Part shown: piece after piece, positions 10,709-19,404 of the stretch
How positions within the stretch are numbered: the stretch's first letter is position 1
How the letters are laid out: the number at the start of each line of letters is the position of its first letter
Translations under genes and position numbers: made by a program
From: Nonomuraea coxensis DSM 45129
Lineage (GTDB): Bacteria > Actinomycetota > Actinomycetes > Streptosporangiales > Streptosporangiaceae
Direction: 5' to 3'
Length of the DNA: 64,000 nucleotides
Assembly: GCF_019397265.1 (NCBI RefSeq)
Contig: NZ_CP068985.1
Location: forward strand, 3,700,501-3,764,500
The notes under the pieces: model-generated
Told to the model about the DNA's origin: nothing
What the model saw: only the letters and a program-made list of their open reading frames with translations
Database searches by the model: none

Positions 10709-12297
10709 GCGTGACCGACCGCTGGACGACGACCGGGGACGTGATGCGCAGCGTGACGCGGCGCGTGGTGTTCCCGGCCGGCGGGTCCGCCGTCAGGGCA
10801 CGCGGTGAGGTCAGGTAGCGCTGTCCGTTCCCGGGGATGAGCGTGGAGGCGGTCGCGCCCGCGGGTGCGCCGTCGACCAGCCATGCGTAGCGGATGGTCA
10901 GCGGGCCGCCGGTGCGGGCCGCCAGGGCCCGTACGGTCACCTCACCGGGGGCCCAGCAGCCGTCGTTCCTCGTGCCGTGGGGGCGCAGGCGGGTCACCTG
11001 GAGGTCGGCGGCGCTCTGGCCGGTGGTGGTGCGGCTGCTCCCCGACGGGGAGGCGGAGGCCGCGGGCCCGGGGCGCGAGGGCTCGGCGGGGGTGAGCCAG
11101 ACGATCGCGGCGGCCAGGACCGGAACGAGGACGCCCGAGAAGGTGGCGACGATCGCCATCCTGACGCGGCTCACCCGGCTCGTGGGAGCGGCGCGGGTCG
11201 CCGGCGACCAGGCGGTCGCTCCCACGAGCCGCCGGCGGGTCGCCGGCGGCCAGGACGTCCACGAACGCCGGCGGCTGCCCGCCCTCGGCCCGCTGGAACG
11301 CCGCCCAGTCGGCGGGGGGAGCGGCCGCACGCACCCGTGCGGGCTCCACGGGAGCCGCGAAGGGACGCACCAGGAGCGTGCCGGTGTCACTGGCCCGCGG
11401 CGCCCGGAACCGGCCGCGCGGAGCGGGCGGCTGGACGTGCGGGTCCGGGGGCTGGGCGCGCGGCGCGGGGAGCGGGAGGCTCGGGGGGCGGAGGTCGTGG
11501 GCGGTGGCCGGGGTGGCGTAGTCGTCGTCCGGGGCGGGGGCGGCGCCGATCAGGCGCAGGAGCACCTCGCGCATGGCCGGGCGGGCCGCGGGATCCTTGG
11601 CCAGGCAGGCGGTCACCACCTCCCGCAAGGGGGCGGGCAGCCCGTCCAGCCGCGGCTCGCCGCGCAGCACCCGCTCGGCGACCTCGGCCGGGGGGCCGTC
11701 GCCGAAGGGCGGGACGCCGGTGGCCGCGAACCCGATCACCGCGCCCCAGGCGAACACGTCGGCCGGTGCGCCGCACGGTCCCCCGGCGAGCTGTTCGGGC
11801 GCCAGGTACGCGGGCGTCCCGCCCGCCGTCCCGTACGCCCCCGCGATCCCGTAGTCGGCGACCCGCGCCCCGCCGGGCCCCAGCAGCACGTTGGCCGGTT
11901 TGAGCGCCAGGTGCGCGACGCCCGCCTGGTGCAGGGCGTCCAGCCCGGTCGCGACGGCGACCGCGAGCCGGGGCAGCTCCGCCGCCGGGGCGGGCGCGGC
12001 CTGCTCCAGGGTGGGCCCGCTCACGTACTCGCGCACCACGTGCGGCCGCTCGCCGGCCGCCGCGTCGAGCACCCGCGCCAGGCAGGACGGCTCCATCCGC
12101 CGCGCCACGGTCAGGTCCCTGACCAGCCGCGCCCGGTCGGCCGGCCCTTCGGGCAGCAGCTTGACCGCGACGGGCCTCCCGTCGGGCGCCCTGCCGAGGT
12201 AGCCGGCGCCACGGCCGCCCGCGCCGAGCCGCCCGACGAGCCGGTAGGGTCCGGCGGCAGCCGGGTCGCCCGCGCGCAGGGGTTCGACATGGGGCAT
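10686..12297 (-). pseudogene. Ser/Thr kinase-like membrane protein lacking the catalytic Asp, frameshifted
   Basis: From the ATG at 12297 the product starts with a kinase domain (about 17-275): Lys46 is kept, but HRD is replaced by HLA (129-131) and DFG by DYG (148-150), so it should be a pseudokinase. A Pro-rich segment follows. Near 11190-11250 the coding signal moves to another frame, which supplies a membrane helix (MAIVATFSGVLVPVLAAAIV) and an external domain of about 145 residues ending at 10686. One extra base or two missing bases would join the halves. The break coincides with a perfect 15-bp inverted repeat. The gene overlaps mutB by 23 bp tail to tail and is divergent from meaB. Confidence 0.8.
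11176..11231. repeat. Perfect 15-bp inverted repeat (hairpin) at the kinase frameshift
   Basis: CGGCTCGTGGGAGCG at 11176-11190 is the exact reverse complement of 11217-11231, with 26 nt between. A 13-bp direct repeat (CGCCGGCGACCCG in gene sense) lies beside each arm. The structure sits in the linker where the reading frame changes. Confidence 0.85.
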
Positions 12298-12373
12298 GAG
12301 AGGAGTGACTCCTGTGACGGCTGAGACGGGAACTCCAGCACCATACTGGCAAAGTCAACATTTGTCAGAAGTC

Positions 12374-13387
12374 ATGATGACCAAGAGGAAGAAAGGGGTG
12401 CGGGGCGTGCACTCGCTGGAGGATTACGCCGACGGCGTCCGCGCGGGCTCGCGAACGTGGATCGCCCGCGCGATCACGCTGGTCGAGTCCACCAGGCCCG
12501 ACCACATGGCCCTGGCCCAGCGGCTGCTCGTCGAGCTCACCCCGCTCACCGGCCACGCCCGCAGGATCGGCGTGTCGGGCGTGCCCGGCGTGGGCAAGTC
12601 CACGTTCATCGACGCGTTCGGCACGATGCTGACCGGCGAGGGGCACAAGGTCGCCGTCCTGGCCGTGGACCCCTCCTCCACCCGCACGGGCGGCAGCATT
12701 CTCGGCGACAAGACCCGCATGTCCCGTCTGTCCGTCGATCCCGCGGCCTTCATCCGGCCCTCGCCCACGTCGGGCACGCTGGGCGGCGTGGCCAAGGCCA
12801 CCCGCGAGGCGATGGTCGTGGTGGAGGCGGCCGGGTTCGACGTGGTGCTCGTCGAGACCGTCGGCGTCGGCCAGTCGGAGACCGCCGTGGCCGACATGGT
12901 GGACACGTTCCTGCTGCTCACCCTGGCCCGTACCGGCGACCAGCTCCAGGGCATCAAGAAGGGCGTACTGGAGCTGGCCGACGTGATCGCCGTCAACAAG
13001 GCCGACGGCGAGTACCAGCTCCCGGCCAGGAAGGCGGCCCGCGAGCTGGCCGGCGCGCTGCGCATGCTGCGTTCCGACAGCACCCCGCCGCCCGTGCTGA
13101 CCTGCAGCGGCCTGACCGGCGAGGGCCTGGAGAAGCTGTGGCGGCACGTCGTGGCGCACCAGGAGTCGATCGACCTGGCCGCCAAGCGCCGGGCCCAGCA
13201 GGTCGGCTGGACGTGGACGCTGGTCCGCGAGCGGCTGCTGGCCGAGTTGCGCGACGACCCCGGGGTGGCCGCCATCAAGGACGAGGTGGAGCGGAAGATC
13301 CTCGACGGCGCGCTGACCCCGGCGCTCGCCGCCGACCGGCTGCTCTCGGTCTTCGAGCGGCGGCGGGCAGGTGCTCAGCCGTCGTAG
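12374..13387 (+). CDS. meaB: MeaB-type G-protein chaperone of methylmalonyl-CoA mutase
   Basis: This is a SIMIBI GTPase that loads and protects adenosylcobalamin on the mutase. The product has Walker A GVPGVGKST, the switch segments LAVDPSSTRTGGSILGDKTR and VLVETVGVGQSE, the guanine-specificity motif NKAD, and the C-terminal dimerisation helices. The start is not certain. Candidates are the tandem ATGs at 12374/12377 (used here), a GTG at 12398 and a GTG at 12407. The last two have AGGA or AAAGGGG upstream and begin closest to the conserved LEDYADGVRAG. Its position next to mutAB fits the role, although the frameshifted kinase gene lies between. The 3' end overlaps the acyl-CoA ligase gene by 13 bp tail to tail. 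Confidence 0.93.
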   Translation: MMTKRKKGVRGVHSLEDYADGVRAGSRTWIARAITLVESTRPDHMALAQRLLVELTPLTGHARRIGVSGVPGVGKSTFIDAFGTMLTGEGHKVAVLAVDPSSTRTGGSILGDKTRMSRLSVDPAAFIRPSPTSGTLGGVAKATREAMVVVEAAGFDVVLVETVGVGQSETAVADMVDTFLLLTLARTGDQLQGIKKGVLELADVIAVNKADGEYQLPARKAARELAGALRMLRSDSTPPPVLTCSGLTGEGLEKLWRHVVAHQESIDLAAKRRAQQVGWTWTLVRERLLAELRDDPGVAAIKDEVERKILDGALTPALAADRLLSVFERRRAGAQPS

Positions 13388-15129
13388 AAGCCGTCCAGGG
13401 TCTTGCCGTGACGCTCCTCGACGATCTTGCGGCGGATCTTGAGGCTGGCCGTCAGCTCGCCGGTCTCCACGGTGAAGTCCTCGGCGAGGATCGCGAACTT
13501 CTTGACCGTCGAGTAGCTGGCCTGGTCGGCGTTGACCTGGTCGACCGCCTTCTGGATCTCCTCGCGCATGCGCGGATGCTCGCGCAGCGCCTCGGCGTCG
13601 GCCGGCAGCGACTCGGCGGCCGCCCACGGGGCGACCACGTCCATGTCGAGCGTGACCAGGGCGGTGACGTAGTTGCGCCGGTCGCCGTGGACGAACACGT
13701 GCGACACGTACGGGCAGGCCGCCTTGATCGAGCCCTCCAGGTGGGTGGGCGCGACGTACTTGCCGCCCGAGGTCTTGATCAGCTCCTTCTTGCGGTCGGT
13801 GATGCGCAGCCGGCCGGCCTCGTCCAGCTCGCCGATGTCCCCCGTGCGCAGCCAGCCGTCCTCCAGCGCCGCCGCCGTCTCCTCGGGAAGCCCGTGGTAG
13901 CCGCGCATCACGCCGCGCCCGCCGATGAGGATCTCGCCGTCGTCGGCGATGCGCACCTCGGTGCCGGGCAGGGGCGGGCCCACCGTGCCGAAACGCGGCG
14001 AGTCGGGCCGGTTGAGGAAGCTGCCCGCCGACGACTCGGTCAGCCCGTAGCCTTCGAGGATCGTCAGGCCGGCCGCGTCGAAGAACTCGGCGATGTCGGT
14101 GTTGAGCGGGGCGGCGCCCGAGATGAAGTAGCGGACCCGGCCGCCGAAGCGCTCCCTCAGCTTGGCGAAGACGAGCCGGTCGGCCAGCGCGTACTCGGCG
14201 CGGGTGGTGAGCGGCAGGCTCGCGCCGCGCTGGCGGGCCCGGCTGACCCGGATGCCGGTCTTCTTCGCCCACTCGAAGATGCGCAGCTTCGCGCCGCCCT
14301 CGCGCCGCATGGACGCGACCACGGTGTTGTGGATCTTCTCGAAGATGCGCGGCGCGGCGGCCATGATGGTCGGCCGCACCACGCCCAGGTTGTCGGCGAT
14401 CTTGTCGAGCCGGCCGTCGATCGCGGTCGGCACGCCGATGCCGATCATCACGACCTCCAGCAGCTTGCCGAACGAGTGCGACAGCGGCAGCCAGAGGAAG
14501 TGCAGGTCGGCGGGGGAGATGAGGCCGAGCTGCCGGACCGCGTCGGCGGCGTACAGCCAGTTGTCGTGGGTGAGCTCCACGCCCTTGGGCCGGCCGGTGG
14601 TGCCGGAGGTGTAGATGAGGGTGGCCAGGTGGTCCTCGGCGATGGCGTCCACCATGGCGTCGTAGTCGCCCTCGCCGGTGACGGCGTCGAACGGCATCAC
14701 CCAGTCGTCGTCGCCGGGGGAGCCGTCGATGACGATCACTTTCGTGACGCCGGGCAGCTCCTGCCGGACCGAGCGCAGCTTGGCCACCTGGTCGTCGTTC
14801 TCGGCCACGACGATCGTGCTGCCGGAGTCGGTGATGACGAACGCCGCCTCGGCGGCCGTGTTGGACGGGTAGATCGTCGTCGTGGCGGCGCCGGTCGCCA
14901 GCACCGCGAGGTCGGTGAGGATCCACTCCAGCCGGGTCGAGCACAGGATGGACACCCGCTTGCCCGGGCCGGCTCCCAGCGCCGCCAGGCCGAGGGCCAG
15001 CCCGCGTACGCGCTCGCCCACCTCGCGCCACGACAACGACTGCCAGCCGTCGTCGGTGGGCACGCGGTACGCCTCGGCGTCGGGAGTGGCCGCGATCCGA
15101 TCACGTAGCAGGGCGGGGATGCTCGACAT
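13375..15129 (-). CDS. Long-chain fatty acid-CoA ligase (FadD15-like AMP-binding enzyme)
   Basis: The 584-residue ANL-superfamily enzyme activates fatty acids through an acyl-adenylate and transfers them to CoA. Motifs visible are the phosphate loop YTSGTTGRPKGVELTH, the adenine-binding GYGLTESSA, the TGDIGELDEAGRL hinge region with DRKKELIKTSGGKYVAP, and the C-terminal lysine region (SLKIRRK). The length and the LWLPLSHSFGKL segment match the FadD15 type found in actinobacteria. It could feed odd-chain or branched acids into the neighbouring propionyl/methylmalonyl route, but that link is inference from position only. Confidence 0.92.
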   Translation of the reverse strand: MSSIPALLRDRIAATPDAEAYRVPTDDGWQSLSWREVGERVRGLALGLAALGAGPGKRVSILCSTRLEWILTDLAVLATGAATTTIYPSNTAAEAAFVITDSGSTIVVAENDDQVAKLRSVRQELPGVTKVIVIDGSPGDDDWVMPFDAVTGEGDYDAMVDAIAEDHLATLIYTSGTTGRPKGVELTHDNWLYAADAVRQLGLISPADLHFLWLPLSHSFGKLLEVVMIGIGVPTAIDGRLDKIADNLGVVRPTIMAAAPRIFEKIHNTVVASMRREGGAKLRIFEWAKKTGIRVSRARQRGASLPLTTRAEYALADRLVFAKLRERFGGRVRYFISGAAPLNTDIAEFFDAAGLTILEGYGLTESSAGSFLNRPDSPRFGTVGPPLPGTEVRIADDGEILIGGRGVMRGYHGLPEETAAALEDGWLRTGDIGELDEAGRLRITDRKKELIKTSGGKYVAPTHLEGSIKAACPYVSHVFVHGDRRNYVTALVTLDMDVVAPWAAAESLPADAEALREHPRMREEIQKAVDQVNADQASYSTVKKFAILAEDFTVETGELTASLKIRRKIVEERHGKTLDGFYDG

Positions 15130-15180
15130 GCCTGGCCTCCAGAGGTGCTTTTGTGCCGACTCTAGGACGGGAGACCTCGA

Positions 15181-15345
15181 TCAGTCGACGGTCCGGCCGC
15201 GCGGCTGGATCGCGGCGACCGTTCCCGGGGTGCGGACCTCCCACGCGCCGCAGGCGCAGCGGAGGTAGGAGACCAGGCCGTCGGAGGTGCGGTGGGAGGA
15301 GACGACGGTCAGGGCGAGGGGGTCGTGCCGGTGTCCGGGGTGCAT
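15181..15345 (-). CDS. Small conserved-looking protein of 54 residues with a CxC motif
   Basis: A short frame runs from the ATG at 15345 to the TGA at 15181-15183. The product begins MHPGHRHDPLALTVV and contains RTSDGLVSYLRCACGAWEVR, a pattern I associate with small actinobacterial proteins of unknown function carrying a CxC pair that might bind zinc or form a knuckle. GGAAG precedes the start at a short distance. Overlapping longer minus-strand frames are low-complexity shadows. It lies between the ligase gene and pcp, transcribed in the same direction as the ligase. Function unknown. Confidence 0.6.
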   Translation of the reverse strand: MHPGHRHDPLALTVVSSHRTSDGLVSYLRCACGAWEVRTPGTVAAIQPRGRTVD

Positions 15346-15486
15346 GCTTCCAACCTGAGGTAAGGACCTTGTTCAGTTCAACACTTACAGCCTGCTTCGC
15401 CGGCGGCGACCCGCACATGGGCGATCATGGATGTCCGCCTTCCTGGCCTCCCCGCCCCTTCCCCCGCACCCGAGAGGAAACCCCCG

Positions 15487-16128
15487 ATGCGCGTGCTGCT
15501 CACCGGATTCGAGCCGTTCGGCGGCTCCGCCGTCAACCCGTCGTGGCAGGCGGTGCGACTGGCCGCGGCCACGCCGCCGGAAGGGGTGTCGCTGAGCACG
15601 GCGCTGCTGCCGGTCGTCTTCCACGACGCCGTCACCCGGCTGCGCGCGGCCGTCGAGGAGTCCCGGGCGGACGTCGTCATCTGCGTCGGGCAGGCGGGCG
15701 GGCGGGCGGGCATGACGGTCGAGCGCGTCGCCGTCAACCTCGACGACGCCCGCATCCCGGACAACAAGGGCGCCCAGCCCGTCGACGAGCCCATCGTCGC
15801 GGACGGCCCGGCGGCGTACTTCTCCACCCTCCCGGTGAAGGCGTGCGTGGCCGCCGTCCGGGACGCCGGCCTGCCGGCGTCCGTCTCGCACACGGCGGGC
15901 ACGTTCGTCTGCAACCACGTCTTCTACGGGCTGATGCACTTCCTGGAGTCGGGCAGGCCAGGGGCGCGTGGCGGCTTCGTGCACGTGCCCTACCTGCCCG
16001 AGCAGGTCCCGGACGGCGGCGAACCGTCGATGCCCGCCCGGGCCGTCGCCGACGCGCTGACCGCGATCGTGTCCGCCGCGGTCGCCACCACCGAGGACCT
16101 GAAGGAGACCGGCGGCTCCCTCCACTGA
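15487..16128 (+). CDS. pcp: Pyroglutamyl-peptidase I
   Basis: This cysteine peptidase (family C15) removes N-terminal pyroglutamate from peptides in the cytoplasm. The 213-residue product is full length, and the catalytic triad is intact: Glu79 in TVERVAVN, Cys142 in TFVCNHVFY and His166 in GFVHVPYLP. The ATG at 15487 was chosen because GAGAGGAAA lies just upstream and the family begins MRVLLTGFEPFGG; an upstream ATG at 15427 would add an unrelated Pro-rich leader. It stands alone, with no evident operon partner. Confidence 0.96.
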   Translation: MRVLLTGFEPFGGSAVNPSWQAVRLAAATPPEGVSLSTALLPVVFHDAVTRLRAAVEESRADVVICVGQAGGRAGMTVERVAVNLDDARIPDNKGAQPVDEPIVADGPAAYFSTLPVKACVAAVRDAGLPASVSHTAGTFVCNHVFYGLMHFLESGRPGARGGFVHVPYLPEQVPDGGEPSMPARAVADALTAIVSAAVATTEDLKETGGSLH

Positions 16129-16402
16129 CCGATGTTGCCCCTGCTCCGGGTGATCCCCTACGCTGGAACGGTCTCATCGCCGACCTACGGGGGCAGCTGA
16201 CGTGAGGATCTGAGGTCGCGGGCACCGCGCCGTTCCGCCCTGTCACGGGCCTGACGCGCGCTCACCTGGACCTCTCGGCGATCTTCTCGCCCCTCCGTCG
16301 CGGGTTCGGCCCCGGCTTCCACGTGTCGCGCATCTCTGCGGTGTTTCCCCGCCTGTCACGAATCTGTCGCAACGTTTCGACTTCTGTGCTGGGAGCCGCC
16401 TC

Positions 16403-18022
16403 ATGCCTATGTCCATCGTCGTCGACCGGGTCAGCTTCGCCTGGCCGGACGGCACCCGGGTGCTCGACGGGCTCGACGCCGCCTTCCCCGCGGGCCGTAC
16501 CGGCCTGATCGGGGTCAACGGGTCGGGCAAGTCCACCCTGCTGAAGATCATCGCCCGCGAGCTGGCCCCACGGTCCGGCTCGGTCACCGTCTCGGGAGAG
16601 GTGGGATACCTGCCGCAGAACGTGCCGCTCGCCGCCGCCCGTACCGTCTCCGACCTGCTGGAGATCAGCGGGAAGCGGGCCGCGTTGCACGCCGTCGAGA
16701 GCGGCGACGTCGCCGAGGAACATTTCACCACCATCGGCGACGACTGGGACGTCGAGGAGCGGGCGCGGGCCGAGCTCGACCGGCTCGGCCTGGCCCACCT
16801 CGGGCTGGACCGCACGGTCGGCACGCTGTCCGGCGGCGAGACCGTCATGGTCGCGCTCGCCGCCCAGCTGCTCAAGCGGCCCGACGTGCTGCTGCTCGAC
16901 GAGCCCACCAACAACCTCGACCTGGAGGCCCGCGAGCGGCTGCACGCCGCCGTGTCCGCCTGGCCGGGGGTGCTCGTCGTGGTCAGCCACGACCGGGCGC
17001 TGCTGGAGCTGGTCGACCAGATCGCCGAGCTGCGCGACGGCGGCGTGCGCTTCTACGGCGGCAACCTCGCCGACTACGAGGAGCAGGCCGCCGCCGAACA
17101 GGAGGTCGCGCTGCGTACCGTACGGGCCGCCGAGGGGGAGGTGCGGCGGCAGCGGCGCGAGCTCGCCGAGGCGCGGATCAGGATCGACAGGGACATCCGG
17201 GCCGGCAAGAAGGCCGCCGCGAACAACCGGGCGCCGAAGATCGTCGCCAACGGGCTCAAGCGCAAGGCGCAGGTCACCGCGGGCAAGCAGCGGGCCCTGC
17301 ACCTGGAGAAGCTGGAGGAGGCGCGCGAGCGGCTCGGCGAGGCCGAGCAGGCGGTGCGGGACGAGGCGGAGATCAGGATCGAGCTGCCGGGCACCGAGGT
17401 GCCGGCCGGCCGCACGGTCCTGACGCTCCCGCTCACCCCGCCCCCGCCCGCGCACCGGGCGGCGACGGAAGGGGAGGCGGGGGAAGGCGGTGCCGTGCCG
17501 CTGGAGACGCTGGTGGTCCGGGGGCCCGAGCGGATCGCGCTGCTCGGCCGCAACGGCTCGGGCAAGACGACCCTGCTCAAGCGCATCGCCGCGGGCGAAG
17601 GCGCGCACGTGCCGGTCCGCTACCTGCCGCAGCGGCTCGACCTGCTCGACGACACGCTGAGCATCATCGACAACGTCCGGGCCGTCGCGCCCTCGGCGTC
17701 GGTCAACGAGGTACGCGCCAGGCTCGCCCGCTTCCTGTTCCGCGGCGAGCGGGCCGCCCAGGCCGTCGGCACGCTGTCGGGCGGCGAGCGTTTCCGCGCC
17801 ACGCTGGCCGCGCTGCTGTCGGCCGAGCCGCCGCCGCAGCTCCTCCTGCTGGACGAGCCGACCAACAACCTCGATCTGGCCAGCGTCCGCCGGCTCGCCG
17901 AGGCCCTGGCGGCCTACCGGGGCGCGCTGATCGTGGCGAGCCACGACCTGCCGTTCCTGGAGCTGATCGGCATCACCCGCCGGCTGGTCCAGGACCGGGA
18001 GAGGGGGCTGACGGAGGGCTGA
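16403..18022 (+). CDS. ABC-F family ATPase
   Basis: The 539-residue protein has two nucleotide-binding domains in one chain and no membrane segment. The first carries GVNGSGKST and LSGGETVMVALAAQLL with LLLDEPTNNLDLEA; the second carries GRNGSGKTT and LSGGERFRATLAALL with LLLDEPTNNLDLAS. A charged helical linker (about 245-330) corresponds to the ribosome-reaching P-site tether. Such proteins act on the ribosome as translation factors or as antibiotic-protection factors. Which class this one belongs to cannot be told here. GGGAG lies 8 nt before the ATG at 16403. The 274-bp upstream gap holds one 16-codon frame at 16150, which I do not call a gene. Confidence 0.92.
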   Translation: MPMSIVVDRVSFAWPDGTRVLDGLDAAFPAGRTGLIGVNGSGKSTLLKIIARELAPRSGSVTVSGEVGYLPQNVPLAAARTVSDLLEISGKRAALHAVESGDVAEEHFTTIGDDWDVEERARAELDRLGLAHLGLDRTVGTLSGGETVMVALAAQLLKRPDVLLLDEPTNNLDLEARERLHAAVSAWPGVLVVVSHDRALLELVDQIAELRDGGVRFYGGNLADYEEQAAAEQEVALRTVRAAEGEVRRQRRELAEARIRIDRDIRAGKKAAANNRAPKIVANGLKRKAQVTAGKQRALHLEKLEEARERLGEAEQAVRDEAEIRIELPGTEVPAGRTVLTLPLTPPPPAHRAATEGEAGEGGAVPLETLVVRGPERIALLGRNGSGKTTLLKRIAAGEGAHVPVRYLPQRLDLLDDTLSIIDNVRAVAPSASVNEVRARLARFLFRGERAAQAVGTLSGGERFRATLAALLSAEPPPQLLLLDEPTNNLDLASVRRLAEALAAYRGALIVASHDLPFLELIGITRRLVQDRERGLTEG

Positions 18023-18066
18023 CCGGAGAGGGCTCCGATTGACGGGCGGGGAGCAACCCGGCGATA

Positions 18067-19047
18067 GTGTGGCAGGTGGCTTCACCCCGTTTGATGTCGT
18101 GTGTTCTCGCTCTCGCGACCCTCACACTTGGCGCCTGCTCCTCCCCCGCGCCGACCCCCGAAGGCGGCTCGTCCTCGGTCTCCGGCGTCGCCGGCGGCAC
18201 CGGCGGCGACCCCGGCACGGCCTCCGCCTCGCCGGGCGCGAGCGCGCTCACCCCCGAGGCGTACAAGGCCGAGCTCGACGGCAGGCACAAGCCGATGGCC
18301 GCCGCGATCAGCGCGCTCGCGGGCGCGCGCGGGGTCAAGGCGCTCGACCAGCGGGTCACCAAGGCGGAGGAGGCGCTGGCCGGCGCGGCCGAGTCACTGG
18401 CCGCGCTGGCCCCGCCGGCGGAGGTCCGCACGCAGCACGACGCGTACGTCACCAGCCTCCAGGACTTCGTCACCGCGCTCGGCACCACGAGCGGCAAGGT
18501 CGGCGCGCGCGCCCTGTGCACCTCATCGGCCGTGCTCGCCGACCTCAACGCCAAGCTCAAGGCGCTGGACGAGGCGGGGGAGGCGCTGCAGAAGGCGGGC
18601 GGCTACCCGGCCGACGTGGTGGACGTGAAGGCGGTACGCAAGCAGACCAGGCGGCTCGGCAACGGCTCGTTCGTCCGCAAGGGATCGTTCGGCGGGCGCA
18701 GCTCGCTGGAGATCGACAACGGCGCCCCGCGGGACGCGGTGGTGACGGTGATGCGCGGCAGGAGCAAGGCGTTCAGCGTGTACGTGCGGCGCAAGGCCAC
18801 GTTCAAGGTGAAGGGCGTGCGCGACGGCTCGTACAAGATCTACTTCACGCACGGCGTGGACTGGGACGGCCGGAGCAAGGCGTTCACCCGGGAGTGCAGC
18901 TTCGAGCGGTTCCAGAAGTCGGTGACGTTCAGGACGACGGTCACGGCCACGCAGATCCGCTGGCACGACTGGCGCGTCACGCTGCACGCCATCACGGGCG
19001 GCAACGCCCGCACCGCCCCGGTCGACCCCGGATCCTTCCCCGGCTGA
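18067..19047 (+). CDS. Secreted lipoprotein of unknown function
   Basis: The 326-residue product starts with a lipoprotein signal: a short positive N-terminus, a hydrophobic core and the lipobox LGAC with Cys24. A Ser/Gly/Pro linker follows. The middle (about 60-170) is helical and resembles a chain of Ala/Leu-rich helices; the C-terminal 130 residues are basic and beta-rich (VTVMRGRSKAFSVYVRRKATFKVKG). The pattern suggests an anchored two-domain envelope protein, but I do not recognise the family. GTG at 18067 is used. A GTG at 18076 or ATG at 18094 are alternatives; the last would lose the positive charge of the signal. Confidence 0.75.
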   Translation: MWQVASPRLMSCVLALATLTLGACSSPAPTPEGGSSSVSGVAGGTGGDPGTASASPGASALTPEAYKAELDGRHKPMAAAISALAGARGVKALDQRVTKAEEALAGAAESLAALAPPAEVRTQHDAYVTSLQDFVTALGTTSGKVGARALCTSSAVLADLNAKLKALDEAGEALQKAGGYPADVVDVKAVRKQTRRLGNGSFVRKGSFGGRSSLEIDNGAPRDAVVTVMRGRSKAFSVYVRRKATFKVKGVRDGSYKIYFTHGVDWDGRSKAFTRECSFERFQKSVTFRTTVTATQIRWHDWRVTLHAITGGNARTAPVDPGSFPG

Positions 19048-19078
19048 GCGGCCGGAGGCCGCGCCCCGGCGGGGGCGC
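19048..19078. terminator. Double hairpin between convergent genes
   Basis: GCGGCC-gga-GGCCGC (19048-19062) runs into GCGCCCC-ggcg-GGGGCGC (19061-19078). It sits directly after the lipoprotein stop and before the end of the convergent zinc-ribbon gene, so it may end both transcripts. There is no U tract, as is usual at this GC content. Confidence 0.5.
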
Positions 19079-19091
19079 GGCCCGTGCGCGA

Positions 19092-19346
19092 TCAGGTGGA
19101 GAACAGCATGCCCACCCAGCTGCGCTGGCGGTGGTGGCCGTGGTGGTAGCCGCCGTGCGGCGCGCCCCAGGCCGGCCCGGGGGCGGGCGGAGGCGGGGGA
19201 GCCGCGTGGTACTGCGTCTCCATCCTGGTCAGGGTCTCCAGCTCGCCGTAGTCGAGGAAGATCCCTCGGCAGTTGTCGCACTGCTCGATGTGGACGCCGT
19301 TGCGCTCATAGGTCCGCATGTTCCCGCGGCACTTGGGGCACTGCAT
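19092..19346 (-). CDS. Small zinc-ribbon protein (zf-TFIIB type)
   Basis: The 84-residue protein begins with a zinc ribbon, CPKCRG-x15-CDNCRGIFLDYGEL, typical of the TFIIB-like zinc-finger family. It continues with a Pro/Gly linker and a His-rich tail (GGYHHGHHRQRS). The four Cys should bind one zinc. The cellular role is unknown. The gene is complete and convergent with the lipoprotein gene. Confidence 0.88.
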   Translation of the reverse strand: MQCPKCRGNMRTYERNGVHIEQCDNCRGIFLDYGELETLTRMETQYHAAPPPPPAPGPAWGAPHGGYHHGHHRQRSWVGMLFST

Positions 19347-19404
19347 CGAAGTCGCTCTCCTTGGCTGTCAGGTCTCAGGACGAAACCTACCGCGCGCAAC
19401 CCGC

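Noticed and set aside
12365..15031. An 888-codon minus-strand frame over meaB and the ligase
   Set aside because: It runs antisense to meaB and out of frame with the ligase; both of those have clear family motifs.
16150..16200. A 16-codon frame upstream of the ABC-F gene as a leader peptide for attenuation
   Set aside because: No convincing Shine-Dalgarno and no alternative terminator/antiterminator structure could be drawn in the 250 bp before the gene.
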